From positions 1,178,001 to 1,242,000 of the forward strand of contig NZ_JABUMX010000001.1 of the NCBI RefSeq assembly GCF_013327855.1: a stretch of 64,000 bases of DNA. Reading direction: 5' to 3'. The translations under genes were made by a program, and so were the position numbers. The notes under the pieces are model-generated. The model saw only the letters and a program-made list of their open reading frames with translations. It did no database searches and was not told the DNA's origin. Source of the DNA: Phyllobacterium pellucidum. Lineage in GTDB: Bacteria; Pseudomonadota; Alphaproteobacteria; Rhizobiales; Rhizobiaceae. Shown here in pieces: positions 38,183 through 50,726 of this stretch. Positions within the stretch are counted from its first letter, which is position 1, and every line of letters starts with the position of its first letter.

Positions 38183-39346
38183 CTATTCCCTTGGCATGTT
38201 GTCGGGTTCGGCCGCCATTCCAACTTTCGGCGGCGATTTATCCGCGAAAAGCAGATGCCAGGCGAGCAGAACTGGTTCGAGGATTACGATGCCGAGCAAA
38301 ATTCCAGCCAGGCGGTTCAAACCCGGCTCCGGCGCGGCATTCATGTAGTTGTCGGGAACGAGAACGACAAGGAAAGCAAGCGCGAACTGGATGCCGATAT
38401 AGCTCGTCGCCGGATTGCCGTTCTCGACGTGCCGTCCGATAATTACGGCAACGCAAAGGGCAAGCGTCATCAGCAAGGGGGAATGATGGCTGCTCAACAG
38501 GACCGCGATGGCGAGCACGCCGCCGGCAGCGCAACCGACAAAGCGCATCGCGATCTTCGAGGTGACCGGATTCAATACGCTTGATTCAAGCGTTGCCACG
38601 GGCAACAGCATGACAGCCATGATGGTAACGCTCGACTGGCTGAGCGATGCAAAGCCGGTCCACCGCCAGATGAACGGGATGAACGCCAGCGCGATCCCGG
38701 CCTGGAGCGCGTGGAGCGCAGCGCCCTTGTGCCAAAGCGTTGCAGCCGGGGTCGCGAGGGGCGTCGCAGTCTTCGGCTCGTCTCGCCGCAGCGCGCGGCG
38801 AATGGTCCAGTTGGACAAGGCGCTGACGATGATGCAGGCGAATGTGCCAGCAAGGATTTCGACGATACGCGACCGGGCAAAGGGAAACACCGAGCTCGCG
38901 GGCTGCATCATGCCTTCGATCAGGATCATGCAGAAGGTAAGTCCCGTGAAAAGCCAGGCATAGCTGCGCCGGCTGACAAGCGCGAAATAGAGCGTCGTTG
39001 CCCCGATCAGCGCCAAGGCCAAGGCGAGCGGAAACGATTTGTCGGCGATAAGCGGCGCGAGGATAAGCGCAACGATCGCGCCTGCTATCGTTCCCGTGAT
39101 CCGAAGCGTCCCGCGCATGACACTTTCCGACAGCCGCGAGCGCATGACGGCATAGCCGCTGAATGCGGCCCATCCGACATATTGCGCTCCAAGCGCATGG
39201 GCGAAGACAATTGCAAGCAACACCGACAGGACGCATTCAAGCTCATCGACGAGCCGGGGCCCCGGGCGGCCGACCGAACGGAGTTCATCCGTAATCGCCT
39301 TCCAAAGGCTGCGGGAGACACCGAAGAGATGCCGAATGAAGTTCAT
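38183..39346 (-). CDS. FUSC family membrane protein (aromatic acid/fusaric acid exporter-like)
   Basis: Inner-membrane protein of 387 aa. Two blocks of several membrane segments can be read (LLAIVFAHALGAQYVGWAAF, IAGAIVALILAPLIADKSF, then FASLSQSSVTIMAVMLLPVA and GGVLAIAVLLSSHHSPLLM) separated by a basic linker RRALRRDEPKTATP (about 190-203). This is the half-size FUSC arrangement seen in proteins related to fusaric acid resistance and YccS. Partner membrane-fusion genes are absent here, so the substrate is unknown. Confidence 0.8.
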   Translation of the reverse strand: MNFIRHLFGVSRSLWKAITDELRSVGRPGPRLVDELECVLSVLLAIVFAHALGAQYVGWAAFSGYAVMRSRLSESVMRGTLRITGTIAGAIVALILAPLIADKSFPLALALALIGATTLYFALVSRRSYAWLFTGLTFCMILIEGMMQPASSVFPFARSRIVEILAGTFACIIVSALSNWTIRRALRRDEPKTATPLATPAATLWHKGAALHALQAGIALAFIPFIWRWTGFASLSQSSVTIMAVMLLPVATLESSVLNPVTSKIAMRFVGCAAGGVLAIAVLLSSHHSPLLMTLALCVAVIIGRHVENGNPATSYIGIQFALAFLVVLVPDNYMNAAPEPGLNRLAGILLGIVILEPVLLAWHLLFADKSPPKVGMAAEPDNMPRE

Positions 39347-39389
39347 GAGGATGTTTTAGAGTTTTGCGCACTTAAATAGAAGCGCTCCG

Positions 39390-39427
39390 GAAATACAAAC
39401 GCGCGGCGCCGTTGCGAGCGCCGCGCG
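39390..39427 (-). terminator. Likely terminator of the DUF1254 gene
   Basis: Read on the minus strand, CGCGCGGCGC (39427-39418) pairs with GCGCCGCGCG (39409-39400), a 10-bp GC stem with an 8-nt loop, followed by TTTGTATTT. It lies 13 bp after the stop of the minus-strand gene at 39440. Confidence 0.65.
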
Positions 39428-39439
39428 GCTGCGTTGCTG

Positions 39440-40873
39440 TTACTGCGTCACCAAGGGCTGCAAGGCAGGCGCGACAATGACGGCCGGCGGGTTCCATTTT
39501 CCCGTGAGGGCCTCGGATCGCGGCCCATAGAGCCGCATCGTCAGGTTGAATGGACCTTCAGGCGCGGGCAACCAGTTGGCTTCTTTGTCGGCGCCGGGGC
39601 TCTTGTTTTGGAAGTAGAGATCGAGCGAACCGTCGGCATTATAGCTGAACGGCATCCAACTGCTGACAGCAAAGCGATTGAGCGGATTGCCAACCTGGAA
39701 ACCCTCCATATCATAGAGCGTGACCGACCAGAATGCATCGACCGGCGGGAGTGATTGCTTGTCGAAATGCAGGGTGTAATTCCGGGCGCCGGTCAGAGGA
39801 TCGCCTTTTTCATCTGCGAGATTGAGCGGGTAGATCGCGTCCTCAGGCAGGTTTGCACCCAGACCGAGTTGCGCCACAATCGCCCGCTTGAGGTAGTAAT
39901 TGCCGTAAACGCCCATCGTATCGGTATTCATCGACCAATAATTGGCGACGCGAGCAAGCGTCGGCACCTTCCACTCCATAAGCTTTCGCGCTTGGGCGGG
40001 CACGTCTTGCAGCCCTTTTGCAACGGCCGGATCGAGCTTGCCTGCGTCGAAGCTCTTGCCGGGTTCGATGCCGATCCGCTTCATGCGTGCGATGATCGGC
40101 TGATCGGTGATATGCGGCGGATTGACTTTCAAGACGTCGGCCGCGTAGGCGAAGAATTCGTTTGCGGACATGCTGTCGACCGTCTTTTTAGGCGGCGTCT
40201 TCATATCGACCGAGGGATCGATCGTCACCTTGGCGGCTTCTGCAGTCTTTCCCCATTGCGATAGCGGAGTGATCTTGTAGCCCGCCTGGATCTTGTGAAC
40301 CGCGTCGTAGTCTTCCGGTCCATCGGTCTTGGTACGGCCGATGATCCAGACATGGGGAGTCGGCGCGTCTATCCGCTGGAGCCCTTCTGGCAGATCTTTG
40401 CCTTGCCAGCCGGGTGGCACCAGCACGTAATCGGCCTTGGCCGTACCAGTGGTCCGCCAGCCGGGTGATGCGAAGACGTCCGACCACAGGTCGAGCATGG
40501 GAAGGAGGTAATAGCGCCCGCCGGTATCGGGTGCGGATACGACCATAGGCTCCTTGGTCATGTCGAGCCAGGCGGAGGAATAGAGGGTGTCGAAGTTGGG
40601 CCTGACCACATCGCGGTAGTCTGCGGTCGGAAATTCCGGAACGTTGACGAAGGTGTTGGCCGGCCCTCGCCCCATGACTTTACCGGCCTCGATATTTGTT
40701 GCTTGCCGCCGCGTCACGTCCATCGTCACCATGGGATAGAAGTAGACATAGGCATCTATGCCGATCGTCGCGGCCTCCTCCTCGGTAATAGCGTCAGCTG
40801 CTGCTGCGCCATGAACCAATGCGCCCATAACAATGAGCGCGGCAGCCACTTGGCTTATTATTCTCACTTTCAT
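39440..40873 (-). CDS. DUF1254/DUF1214 domain exported protein
   Basis: Periplasmic protein of 477 aa. Start at 40873 follows GGAGG; the signal peptide runs to about VHGAAAADA. DUF1254 occupies about residues 60-200 (DAYVYFYPMVTMDVTRRQAT, VPEFPTADYRDVVRPNFDTL) and DUF1214 the C-terminal about 110 residues (YTLHFDKQSLPPVDAFWSVT, NLTMRLYGP). Proteins with this pair occur widely in soil proteobacteria with no settled biochemical role. It lies alone, divergent from the lactate permease. Confidence 0.88.
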   Translation of the reverse strand: MKVRIISQVAAALIVMGALVHGAAAADAITEEEAATIGIDAYVYFYPMVTMDVTRRQATNIEAGKVMGRGPANTFVNVPEFPTADYRDVVRPNFDTLYSSAWLDMTKEPMVVSAPDTGGRYYLLPMLDLWSDVFASPGWRTTGTAKADYVLVPPGWQGKDLPEGLQRIDAPTPHVWIIGRTKTDGPEDYDAVHKIQAGYKITPLSQWGKTAEAAKVTIDPSVDMKTPPKKTVDSMSANEFFAYAADVLKVNPPHITDQPIIARMKRIGIEPGKSFDAGKLDPAVAKGLQDVPAQARKLMEWKVPTLARVANYWSMNTDTMGVYGNYYLKRAIVAQLGLGANLPEDAIYPLNLADEKGDPLTGARNYTLHFDKQSLPPVDAFWSVTLYDMEGFQVGNPLNRFAVSSWMPFSYNADGSLDLYFQNKSPGADKEANWLPAPEGPFNLTMRLYGPRSEALTGKWNPPAVIVAPALQPLVTQ

Positions 40874-41257
40874 GTTGGCCTCCGTTGGAAGTCCGCGCGC
40901 CATTCATTGGTTTCATGCAATGGGCTTGCGTCCGGTTTTCTTGAGATCGTCTGTTCGCGTCACAAGCTGCGACGCCGATGCGGCATGAAACTGCGTGGAA
41001 GATTTGCGTGAGTTGGAACTGCATCCCAGCAAAAGCATTCTGCTTCCATTGGTGACCAGCAACCCGTTTACACGCAAGTATGTTACGGTAACACACGTCT
41101 GGATTGTGTTGAGTTGCTTCGAGACGTCGGCGAAAGGCATCGGACTTATCAAACGCTTTTGTGAGTAAGTCGCCTTGCAATATTGGACTTTCGACGTACC
41201 AACTAGGGACAAGACCGATTCATCTGCCACATACATTCGTCATGGAGCGTATTCAAC
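40874..41257. other. Divergent intergenic region between DUF1254 gene and lactate permease
   Basis: About 380 bp without a convincing gene. It must hold the start signals of both flanking genes. A loose TTGG-N12-CCAA inverted repeat (in about 41181-41205) lies close to the permease start and could be an operator, but I could not match it to a known regulator. No ribosome-bound small frame stands out. Confidence 0.4.
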
Positions 41258-42919
<1,662 letters not shown>

Positions 42920-42971
42920 TTTTGGCCCTCGAGCCTGACTAGTGCGGGCCCGAGGATCAACGTCGAGCAGA

Positions 42972-43736
42972 TTACGTCCGTGTGATCGAGACACCGCCAT
43001 CGACCAGCGAGGCCGTGCCGGTCACGAACGAAGCGTCGTCGGAGGCCAGGTAGACCACGGAGCGCGCCAGTTCCTCCGCGGTCGCGACCCGCTTCAAGGC
43101 ATGAAGGTTGGTGATGAATGCCTTTGACTCAGGCGTATTGTTCATCTCGCGGTACATGTCCGTATCGACCGCACCTGGCAGGATCGCATTGACGCGTATA
43201 TTCTGCGGTCCGTACTCGGCGGCCAGCGACTGGGTGAGGCCTATAATGCCGGATTTGCTGGCGGCATAGGCAGCAACGCCCGGGAATGCGAAGCTGTAGC
43301 CGACGAAGGTGGACGTGAAGATGATCGATCCGCCACCGTGCTTCAGCATCTCCGCGACCTGATGCTTGGCGGCAAGGAAAGAGCCGGTCAGGTTGATCGC
43401 AATGGCATCGTTCCAGCCTGCTTCAGAAACGCCGGTCGTTGGGCCCGCTTCTCCCATAACGCCGGCATTGTTGAAGGCGATGTCGAGCCTGCCGTAATGT
43501 TCCGCAGCGAGTTGGACGAGGCCCTTGGCATAATCTTCCGAACGCACGTCGCCGGCAAGGGCAACGGCATCGCCGCCATCGCTCTCGATTTCGAGCACCA
43601 GTGCGTCAAGCTCTTCCTTGCGCCGCGCGCCGACGACAAGCTTTGCGCCCTCCATGGCGAACAGCTTTGCCGTCGCCCGACCGATACCGGCGCTCGCACC
43701 GGTAACGATCGCCACTTTTCCAGATAATCTGCTCAT
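42972..43736 (-). CDS. Short-chain dehydrogenase/reductase family oxidoreductase
   Basis: Classical SDR of 254 aa. NAD(P) loop TGASAGIGRATAKLF (about 12-26), an Arg pair (ARRKEE, about 38-43) that suggests NADP preference, NNAGVMGEAG (about 89-98), catalytic Ser region FTSTFVGYSF and YAASKSGIIGLTQSLA (about 157-172), and the C-terminal YLASDDASFVTGTASLVDGG. Substrate cannot be inferred. Convergent with the lactate permease. Confidence 0.92.
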   Translation of the reverse strand: MSRLSGKVAIVTGASAGIGRATAKLFAMEGAKLVVGARRKEELDALVLEIESDGGDAVALAGDVRSEDYAKGLVQLAAEHYGRLDIAFNNAGVMGEAGPTTGVSEAGWNDAIAINLTGSFLAAKHQVAEMLKHGGGSIIFTSTFVGYSFAFPGVAAYAASKSGIIGLTQSLAAEYGPQNIRVNAILPGAVDTDMYREMNNTPESKAFITNLHALKRVATAEELARSVVYLASDDASFVTGTASLVDGGVSITRT

Positions 43737-43946
43737 GTTCTTCTCCTGATGTCTGATGCGGGCTGAGGGTCAGCCGCTATTGTTGGACTTGATAGTGGTG
43801 ATTGGCCTCGGTTCGAAGTAGGTGGCAGATGGCGGAACTGGTTTTCGGAAAAGCCGAACAATCACAGGAACTCGCCAACGTGGATGCGCGTTCGCCTGCA
43901 TGCTAGCCTACCCGCTCCAGAATCAAATCCCCCCAAGGAGACGTGA

Positions 43947-44657
43947 ATGTCCGATCTATCCGCTTTCCCCATTGCCAGCCGTTGGCCGGCACAATATCCG
44001 GACCGGCTGCAGCTTTATTCTTTTCCGACCCCGAACGGGGTCAAGGTGTCGATCGCGCTGGAAGAACTTGGGCTGCCCTACGAGCCGCATGCGGTCAATA
44101 TCGGCAAGAATGAAAGCTGGACGCCGGAGTTCCTGTCGCTCAATCCCAACGGCAAGATCCCCGCGATCATCGATCCCGATGGTCCGGGCGGCAAGCCGCT
44201 CGGCCTCTTCGAATCCGGTGCCATCCTGCTTTATCTCGCCGAGAAGACCGGCAAGCTCATTCCCGCGGACCCGAGCCTGCGGTACGAGACCATCCAGTGG
44301 GTTTTCTTCCAGATGGCCGCAATCGGGCCGATTTTCGGACAGGTCGGATTCTTTCACAAGTTCGCAGGCCGCGAGATCGAGGACAAGCGGCCGCTCCAAC
44401 GCTACGTTGATGAATCGAAGCGCCTGCTCGGCGTAATCGAAACGCGGCTCAGCGGGCGTGAATGGATCATGGGCGACGAATACAGCATAGCCGATATCTC
44501 CATGCTCGGCTGGGTGCGCAACCTTGTCGGGTTCTACGGCGCGCGGGAAATCGTTGATTTCGACAGGCTCAAATATGTCCCCGGCTGGCTGGAGCGCGGA
44601 CTTGCCCGGCCCGCCGTGCAGCGTGGCCTCGATATTCCACAGCGTCCGGCAGCCTAG
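43947..44657 (+). CDS. Glutathione S-transferase family protein (YfcG/nu-class-like)
   Basis: Protein of 236 aa. Thioredoxin-like N-terminal domain with LYSFPTPNGVKVSIALEELG (about 24-43), NPNGKIPAIIDPDG (about 68-81) and LFESGAILLYLAEKTG (about 90-105); helical C-terminal domain with EWIMGDEYSIADISMLGWVR (about 172-191). The TPNGxK start of helix 1 is typical of the YfcG/YghU type, which act as disulfide-bond reductases. GGAG precedes the ATG. A LacI-type gene follows 24 bp later. Confidence 0.9.
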   Translation: MSDLSAFPIASRWPAQYPDRLQLYSFPTPNGVKVSIALEELGLPYEPHAVNIGKNESWTPEFLSLNPNGKIPAIIDPDGPGGKPLGLFESGAILLYLAEKTGKLIPADPSLRYETIQWVFFQMAAIGPIFGQVGFFHKFAGREIEDKRPLQRYVDESKRLLGVIETRLSGREWIMGDEYSIADISMLGWVRNLVGFYGAREIVDFDRLKYVPGWLERGLARPAVQRGLDIPQRPAA

Positions 44658-44681
44658 CGCCATGCAGCCTCGGAGCGGTTG

Positions 44682-45728
44682 ATGGCGCGTAAGAAGGTCA
44701 TACTGAGCGAGGTTGCCGAGCTTGCCGGAGTTGGTATCGCTACGGTCGATCGTCTGCTCAATGAGCGCGGCAACGTCAAACCGGAAACGGCCTTGAAGAT
44801 CATTCGGGCTGCGCGACAGCTCGGTTTGCAGCGCATCCTGCCCGCGACCTATCATAAGGGACTGCGCCTGGAGGTAATACTCGCGCGGCCCTATTTGCCC
44901 CTGATCAAGCGCATGAACCAGGCGTTCATGCAGCTTGCACCCAGCCTCGACCGCTCGGTTACCATTCAGCGTAGCTTGCTCAAGGACGACAAAGCGGAAC
45001 ACATTGCCGAGCGTATCCGCGCCACGACTTGCAATGCGGTGATCATCTATGCGCAGGAGGATCCCGCGATCATCGGCGCCGTCGGCGCCATAACCGCAGC
45101 GGGTATTCCGGTGATCACCGTCATCTCCGACCTGCCAACCTCAGCGCGCTTCGCCTATGCCGGAATAGACCATTACGCTGCCGGGCGGACGGCGGGCTAC
45201 TTCATGGCTAAGTTTGCGCGGCAACCGGGTCGCGTCATTGCCCTGTGCTATGACCTCGGAATCAGGGGCCATGCCGACCGCATTCGGGGTTTGACAGATG
45301 CAATCAATGTCCACGGCGCCGGGCTTACACTGGCGGAGCGTCTTGAGGGGCGCGACGATTCTGAAATTTCCGAGCGGCTCCTGGTCGATGCACTGAAATG
45401 TCACCGCAATATTGTCGGCGTCTATAATGCCGGTGCTCCGAATGACGCCGTTGAACTCGCCCTTCGCAAGAGCGCGCTGCAGCAACAACCCATCTTCATC
45501 GGGCACGAGTTAACCCCGCAATCGTGTAAAATGTTGCGAGAGGGTACGATGACGCTCGCCATCGACCAGAACCCGCAGCAGCAGGCGCGGCTCGCGGTCG
45601 ACATCCTGCTGCACCACTTCGGCTATGCCGAGCATCCCGAATTCAAGACACCTTATAGCGCGACGATCGACTTCACGCTGCACGGACCGGAGAATGTCGG
45701 GAAGACATCCGATCGCACGGCAAGCTAA
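44682..45728 (+). CDS. LacI family transcriptional regulator
   Basis: Regulator of 348 aa. Helix-turn-helix and hinge: ILSEVAELAGVGIATVDRLL (about residues 8-27), with the usual V-S-R of the recognition helix changed to V-D-R. Periplasmic-binding-like ligand domain follows (AVIIYAQEDPAII, GRTAGYFMAKF, GVYNAGAPNDAVELAL, LAIDQNPQQQARLAVDILL), the type found in regulators of sugar and cyclitol pathways. Its end overlaps by 4 bp the end of the convergent ferredoxin gene. Likely target is a nearby unit, by inference. Confidence 0.9.
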   Translation: MARKKVILSEVAELAGVGIATVDRLLNERGNVKPETALKIIRAARQLGLQRILPATYHKGLRLEVILARPYLPLIKRMNQAFMQLAPSLDRSVTIQRSLLKDDKAEHIAERIRATTCNAVIIYAQEDPAIIGAVGAITAAGIPVITVISDLPTSARFAYAGIDHYAAGRTAGYFMAKFARQPGRVIALCYDLGIRGHADRIRGLTDAINVHGAGLTLAERLEGRDDSEISERLLVDALKCHRNIVGVYNAGAPNDAVELALRKSALQQQPIFIGHELTPQSCKMLREGTMTLAIDQNPQQQARLAVDILLHHFGYAEHPEFKTPYSATIDFTLHGPENVGKTSDRTAS

Positions 45729-46051
45729 CCAACGGAGATGAGGACTTTCCCGTATTCGACCTTGACCGGATAGGTACGCAGGTTCACGCAGACAGGAGCG
45801 CCCTTGGCCGCGCCGGTTCGGTAATCGAAGCGGCCATTATGCTTTGGGCACTCAATGACATGGTCCATGACGAGCCCGTCAGCAAGATGCACCTTCTCAT
45901 GGGTGCAGAGGCCATCGGTGGCATAATACTCGTCGTCCGGCGAGCGGAAGATCGCGAAAGTGCGACCGTCGTGGTCAAAGCGGATAACATCCTCCTCGTC
46001 GATGTCATCGGCGTCGCACGCTTCGATCCAGGTCTTCGAAACAGCATTCAT
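45725..46051 (-). CDS. mocE: Rieske [2Fe-2S] ferredoxin, MocE-like
   Basis: Small electron carrier of 108 aa. Rieske cluster motifs CTHEKVHL (about 49-56) and CPKHNGRFD (about 68-76), with two Cys and two His ligands; no membrane anchor. MocE in rhizopine-using rhizobia passes electrons to the MocD oxygenase during demethylation of scyllo-inosamine. It lies 25 bp downstream of a MocD-like gene. A reductase (MocF) gene is not seen nearby. Confidence 0.85.
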   Translation of the reverse strand: MNAVSKTWIEACDADDIDEEDVIRFDHDGRTFAIFRSPDDEYYATDGLCTHEKVHLADGLVMDHVIECPKHNGRFDYRTGAAKGAPVCVNLRTYPVKVEYGKVLISVG

Positions 46052-46076
46052 CGTCAGTTCTCCTCAAAATTATTGT

Positions 46077-47153
46077 TCACTCGGCGGGCGCGGCAAAGCG
46101 CATGTCGGGTGCGGCCCGAATCGTTCCCGGCAGCGGCCGCTGGACAAAATAGCCGGGGTCCTTCACCTGCCTGATCAGCGCCGGGATGATTTCGCGGTAA
46201 ACGTCCCAGATGGACGGATAGACCGGAGGGCACTGGTCCTTGATCATGGCATGCAGTTGCGGGAGGGCATAAAACGGCACCATAGGGAACATGTGGTGCT
46301 CGATGTGGTAGTTCATGTTGATGTAGAGGAAGCGGAACACAGGATTGGTCTCGAATGTCCGCGTGTTGAGCCGGTGGTCGTAGACATCCTCGTCGAGCCC
46401 CGCATGCTGCGTGATGTTGAAGAGCTGCGCCAGCGGACCGCCATAAAAGCGCGGCAGGACGATGTACAGGGCAGGCAGGATCGAGGCAAAATACCAGCAG
46501 GCGGCTCCGGTCGCGACGAAGATCGCAACGTAGATGCGTGACGACCAGAACACCTTGGGCTGTTCGCTGTCAGGAACGAAGTGACGGCCTTCCCCGTTCA
46601 GGCTGCCACAGGCGTGGCGAAGGATCGAAGCCATCTGGATCAGGCCGGACTTCAGGAAGAAGAAATCGAGAATGATACCTGGAATATCGGGCGGACGCGG
46701 CACTGCAATTTCGGGGTCGCGGCCGACGATGATCGTGTCTGTATGATGCCGCGAATGGCTCCAGCGCCAGTAAAAACCCTCATGCAGGGTCATGAAGCCG
46801 TTGAGGTGGTAAAGCGCCTCGTTGATCCAGCGCGTCTTGAATGGCGTCCCGTGCGAAAGTTCATGCGCGCGGTGATCGCTGGCAGCGTAGAGAACACCAT
46901 AGGCGGCGAAGAATGGAACGCACCAAAGCGTGCCCCATGTCAGAAAAGCGCCGGCACCCGATACGGCAAGCAATGCGAGCCAGAGCCCAAAATGGCGCAG
47001 CGAGACCAGGTCTGAACGCTTCATCAACTGCTTGAAGACCTTGCGGTCGACTTTTGCGGAAAACCATTCGGATTCGACGCGGTGCTCGAAGCCAACGTCG
47101 GTCAGTACCGCGGCTCGCGCTGCGTCGCCAACAAGCGCATAGCTTTTCGTCAT
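46077..47153 (-). CDS. mocD: Fatty acid desaturase/hydroxylase family protein, MocD-like
   Basis: Integral-membrane di-iron enzyme of 358 aa; start at 47153 is set by GGAGG upstream. Three histidine boxes are present: DHRAHELSH (about 91-99), HSRHHTD (about 131-137) and NYHIEHHMF (about 279-287), with two membrane-segment pairs between them. Pairing with a soluble Rieske protein gene matches mocD-mocE of Sinorhizobium rhizopine catabolism, but other moc genes (mocABC, mocR) are absent here, so another methylated or alkyl substrate is possible. Confidence 0.85.
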   Translation of the reverse strand: MTKSYALVGDAARAAVLTDVGFEHRVESEWFSAKVDRKVFKQLMKRSDLVSLRHFGLWLALLAVSGAGAFLTWGTLWCVPFFAAYGVLYAASDHRAHELSHGTPFKTRWINEALYHLNGFMTLHEGFYWRWSHSRHHTDTIIVGRDPEIAVPRPPDIPGIILDFFFLKSGLIQMASILRHACGSLNGEGRHFVPDSEQPKVFWSSRIYVAIFVATGAACWYFASILPALYIVLPRFYGGPLAQLFNITQHAGLDEDVYDHRLNTRTFETNPVFRFLYINMNYHIEHHMFPMVPFYALPQLHAMIKDQCPPVYPSIWDVYREIIPALIRQVKDPGYFVQRPLPGTIRAAPDMRFAAPAE

Positions 47154-47361
47154 TTGATTATCCTCCGCAACTGCGCCCCGCCGGCCTCTTATTGCCCGTG
47201 CATCGAAATTACCTTTCCGAATGCAGCCCGGTCCATTTGGATATTGATGGTTTTCCATCATCTCGCCTGTGGGCGGGCGGATTGTCCGGAGGATATTTCA
47301 AATAGGGAGAACAGGCCCGATGCGCCCTTATCGGCGCTGAAGCGTTCCAGGGGCGCCGCAA

Positions 47362-47634
47362 TCAATGCAGCGATATGATGCCGTCCACTGCGCGCCATTC
47401 ACGCGGCGAAATCAGGTGCTGGTGGACGATCCGGACTGAGTGTAGCGGCCCCTCGATGTCCTTGCACCAGAAATCAAGAAAGCCTTTCAATTCCGGGAAA
47501 GACGGAGCAAGATCGTATTCCTGCCAAATGTAAAGCTGCAGAAAGCTCGGGTGGTCGGGAAGGCGATAATGTATCTCGGCCGTTGTCAGACCGTAGCCTT
47601 TTAGCTGAAGTTCGAATGCTCTGCTTGTTGTCAT
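47362..47634 (-). CDS. usg: Usg family protein
   Basis: Small protein of 90 aa found widely in alphaproteobacteria: FELQLKGYGLTTAEIHYRLP (about 7-26) then DHPSFLQLYIWQEYDLAP (about 27-44) and EGPLHSVRIVHQHLISPREW. The name comes from an upstream gene of a trp operon; the function is unknown. No trp genes are near. It is divergent from groEL, with about 106 bp between. Confidence 0.88.
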   Translation of the reverse strand: MTTSRAFELQLKGYGLTTAEIHYRLPDHPSFLQLYIWQEYDLAPSFPELKGFLDFWCKDIEGPLHSVRIVHQHLISPREWRAVDGIISLH

Positions 47635-47722
47635 GAATATTTCCCTTGTGGATCAACTCATGCGTCACTGTGAATCTTGTCAGATTCCGCTGTGTTTTCA
47701 AGGAAAATTACAGAACTTGTAA

Positions 47723-49369
<1,647 letters not shown>

Positions 49370-49504
49370 TCAAGTCTTTGCGGGTGCGTCTGTCGCAGGC
49401 CTTGCATTGTTCCACCCTGCCAACAGGACTATAGTTAATCCGGGGATGCGGAGGGAGCAAAATCGCGGCCACCGGCACGAGCCGTGCCGCGGGGGAGGTT
49501 AGCG

Positions 49505-49798
49505 ATGACCACATATGTTGTTCTCTTGAACTGGACTGAACTTGGCCTCAAGAACGCCGGGGACTCGCCTAACAGGCTCGACGGTGCGAAGAAAATGCTC
49601 AAGGAAATGGGTGGTTCGTTCGATCAGTTTTTTCTGACGATGGGCGAATATGACATGGTCGGCATTATGACGGCGCCCGACGACGCGGTCATGGCGCGCT
49701 TTACGCTCGGCCTTGGGCAGAAGGGTTTTGTGCGCACGCGTACGCTGAAGGCTTTCCCGGAGGCAGCCTATCGCGAAATCATCAAATCGCTGGGCTGA
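49505..49798 (+). CDS. GYD domain protein
   Basis: Protein of 97 aa from the ATG at 49505, following GGGGGAGG. MTTYVVLLNWTELGLKNAGD and FFLTMGEYDMVGIMTAPDDA (about residues 40-59) contain the G-E/x-Y-D segment that names the GYD family. Ferredoxin-like small protein of unknown role, often near genes for detoxification. Stands alone downstream of groEL. Confidence 0.85.
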   Translation: MTTYVVLLNWTELGLKNAGDSPNRLDGAKKMLKEMGGSFDQFFLTMGEYDMVGIMTAPDDAVMARFTLGLGQKGFVRTRTLKAFPEAAYREIIKSLG

Positions 49799-49871
49799 TT
49801 GTCGTCTGAAAGGAACAAAGGAAGCCGCAAGTCATGCTTGCGGTTTCCGCGCTGCGGCGATTTCACCAATC

Positions 49872-50564
49872 CTATGAGACCATGCGTTGCTGTGGGGCAA
49901 ATGTGCTGAGGCCGAGCCATTGCTGCATGGCGCTCGCAATGCTGGGGTCGCCGTCGAATTCGACGCGGCCTGCTTCGACCTCGCGCCTGACGGCCGAAAG
50001 TCCCATCCAGATCGCCGTCATGCTCTTCAGCGAGCTTGTCACCAGAAGATCGACATCGAATCCCGGATCGAAGCCGCAAAGGTCAACGGAACTGCCGTCG
50101 ACAACCAGCCAGAAATTCTGCCTGGTTTCCGGCAGTTCGGGGTACAGAAACTGAATCGTGCAGCGCCGTTTTGGCAGCGGCTTCGGATTGAGGTTGCGGC
50201 GCATGTCCCACATCAGCAGGGAGGGATCGAGATTGCGCAGCGACAGTTCCGATTCAACCCAGCGCTGCCCCCAGGAGCCAATGCCGAGCACGATTGCCCG
50301 CAGGTCTTCGCCAGCGGGCGAGAGATGATACTCGGTCGTGCCGTTGGCGTTGGTTACGACCTCTACCACCCCCGCACGTTCAAGCTCTTTCAACCGTTTG
50401 GACAAAAGCGCAGGCGACATGCGCGGCACGCCGCGGCGCAGATCGTTGAAACGCGTCGTTCCCATCAGCATTTCGCGTATCACGAGCGTCGTCCAGCGCG
50501 AGCACAATATCTCCGACGCCATCGCAACCGGACAGAACTGCCCGTATCCTCCACGTTGTTCCAT
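49872..50564 (-). CDS. HxlR family transcriptional regulator with C-terminal sterol-carrier-like domain
   Basis: Protein of 230 aa from ATG at 50564. HxlR-type winged helix: CPVAMASEILCSRWTTLVIR (about 11-30), with single Cys near the N terminus, and MSPALLSKRLKELERAGVVE (about 49-68). About 120 further residues (LPKRRCTIQFLYPELPETRQ, LLVTSSLKSMTAIWMGLSAV) resemble the SCP2-like domain that follows some HxlR proteins. Divergent from a DUF1801 gene 162 bp away, a possible target. Confidence 0.85.
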   Translation of the reverse strand: MEQRGGYGQFCPVAMASEILCSRWTTLVIREMLMGTTRFNDLRRGVPRMSPALLSKRLKELERAGVVEVVTNANGTTEYHLSPAGEDLRAIVLGIGSWGQRWVESELSLRNLDPSLLMWDMRRNLNPKPLPKRRCTIQFLYPELPETRQNFWLVVDGSSVDLCGFDPGFDVDLLVTSSLKSMTAIWMGLSAVRREVEAGRVEFDGDPSIASAMQQWLGLSTFAPQQRMVS

Positions 50565-50726
50565 TGTTCCCACCGGTCTTCCTGACCCTTTTCTTAAGGC
50601 AAGAATACCCTAAAACGCGGTCGAATCCTACCGGCTGGACATTTCGGGTCGGAACGTTGCCTTGTGCCGAAGTCTGCGGATACAACTATGCCCTGTCTTT
50701 TAAACGCTGCTCGAAAGGTTGGACGT

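Noticed and set aside
42920-42971. Terminator between the lactate permease and the SDR gene
   Set aside because: CCTCGAGCC and GGGCCCGAGG can pair only imperfectly and there is no T-run; treated as a partial palindromic repeat.
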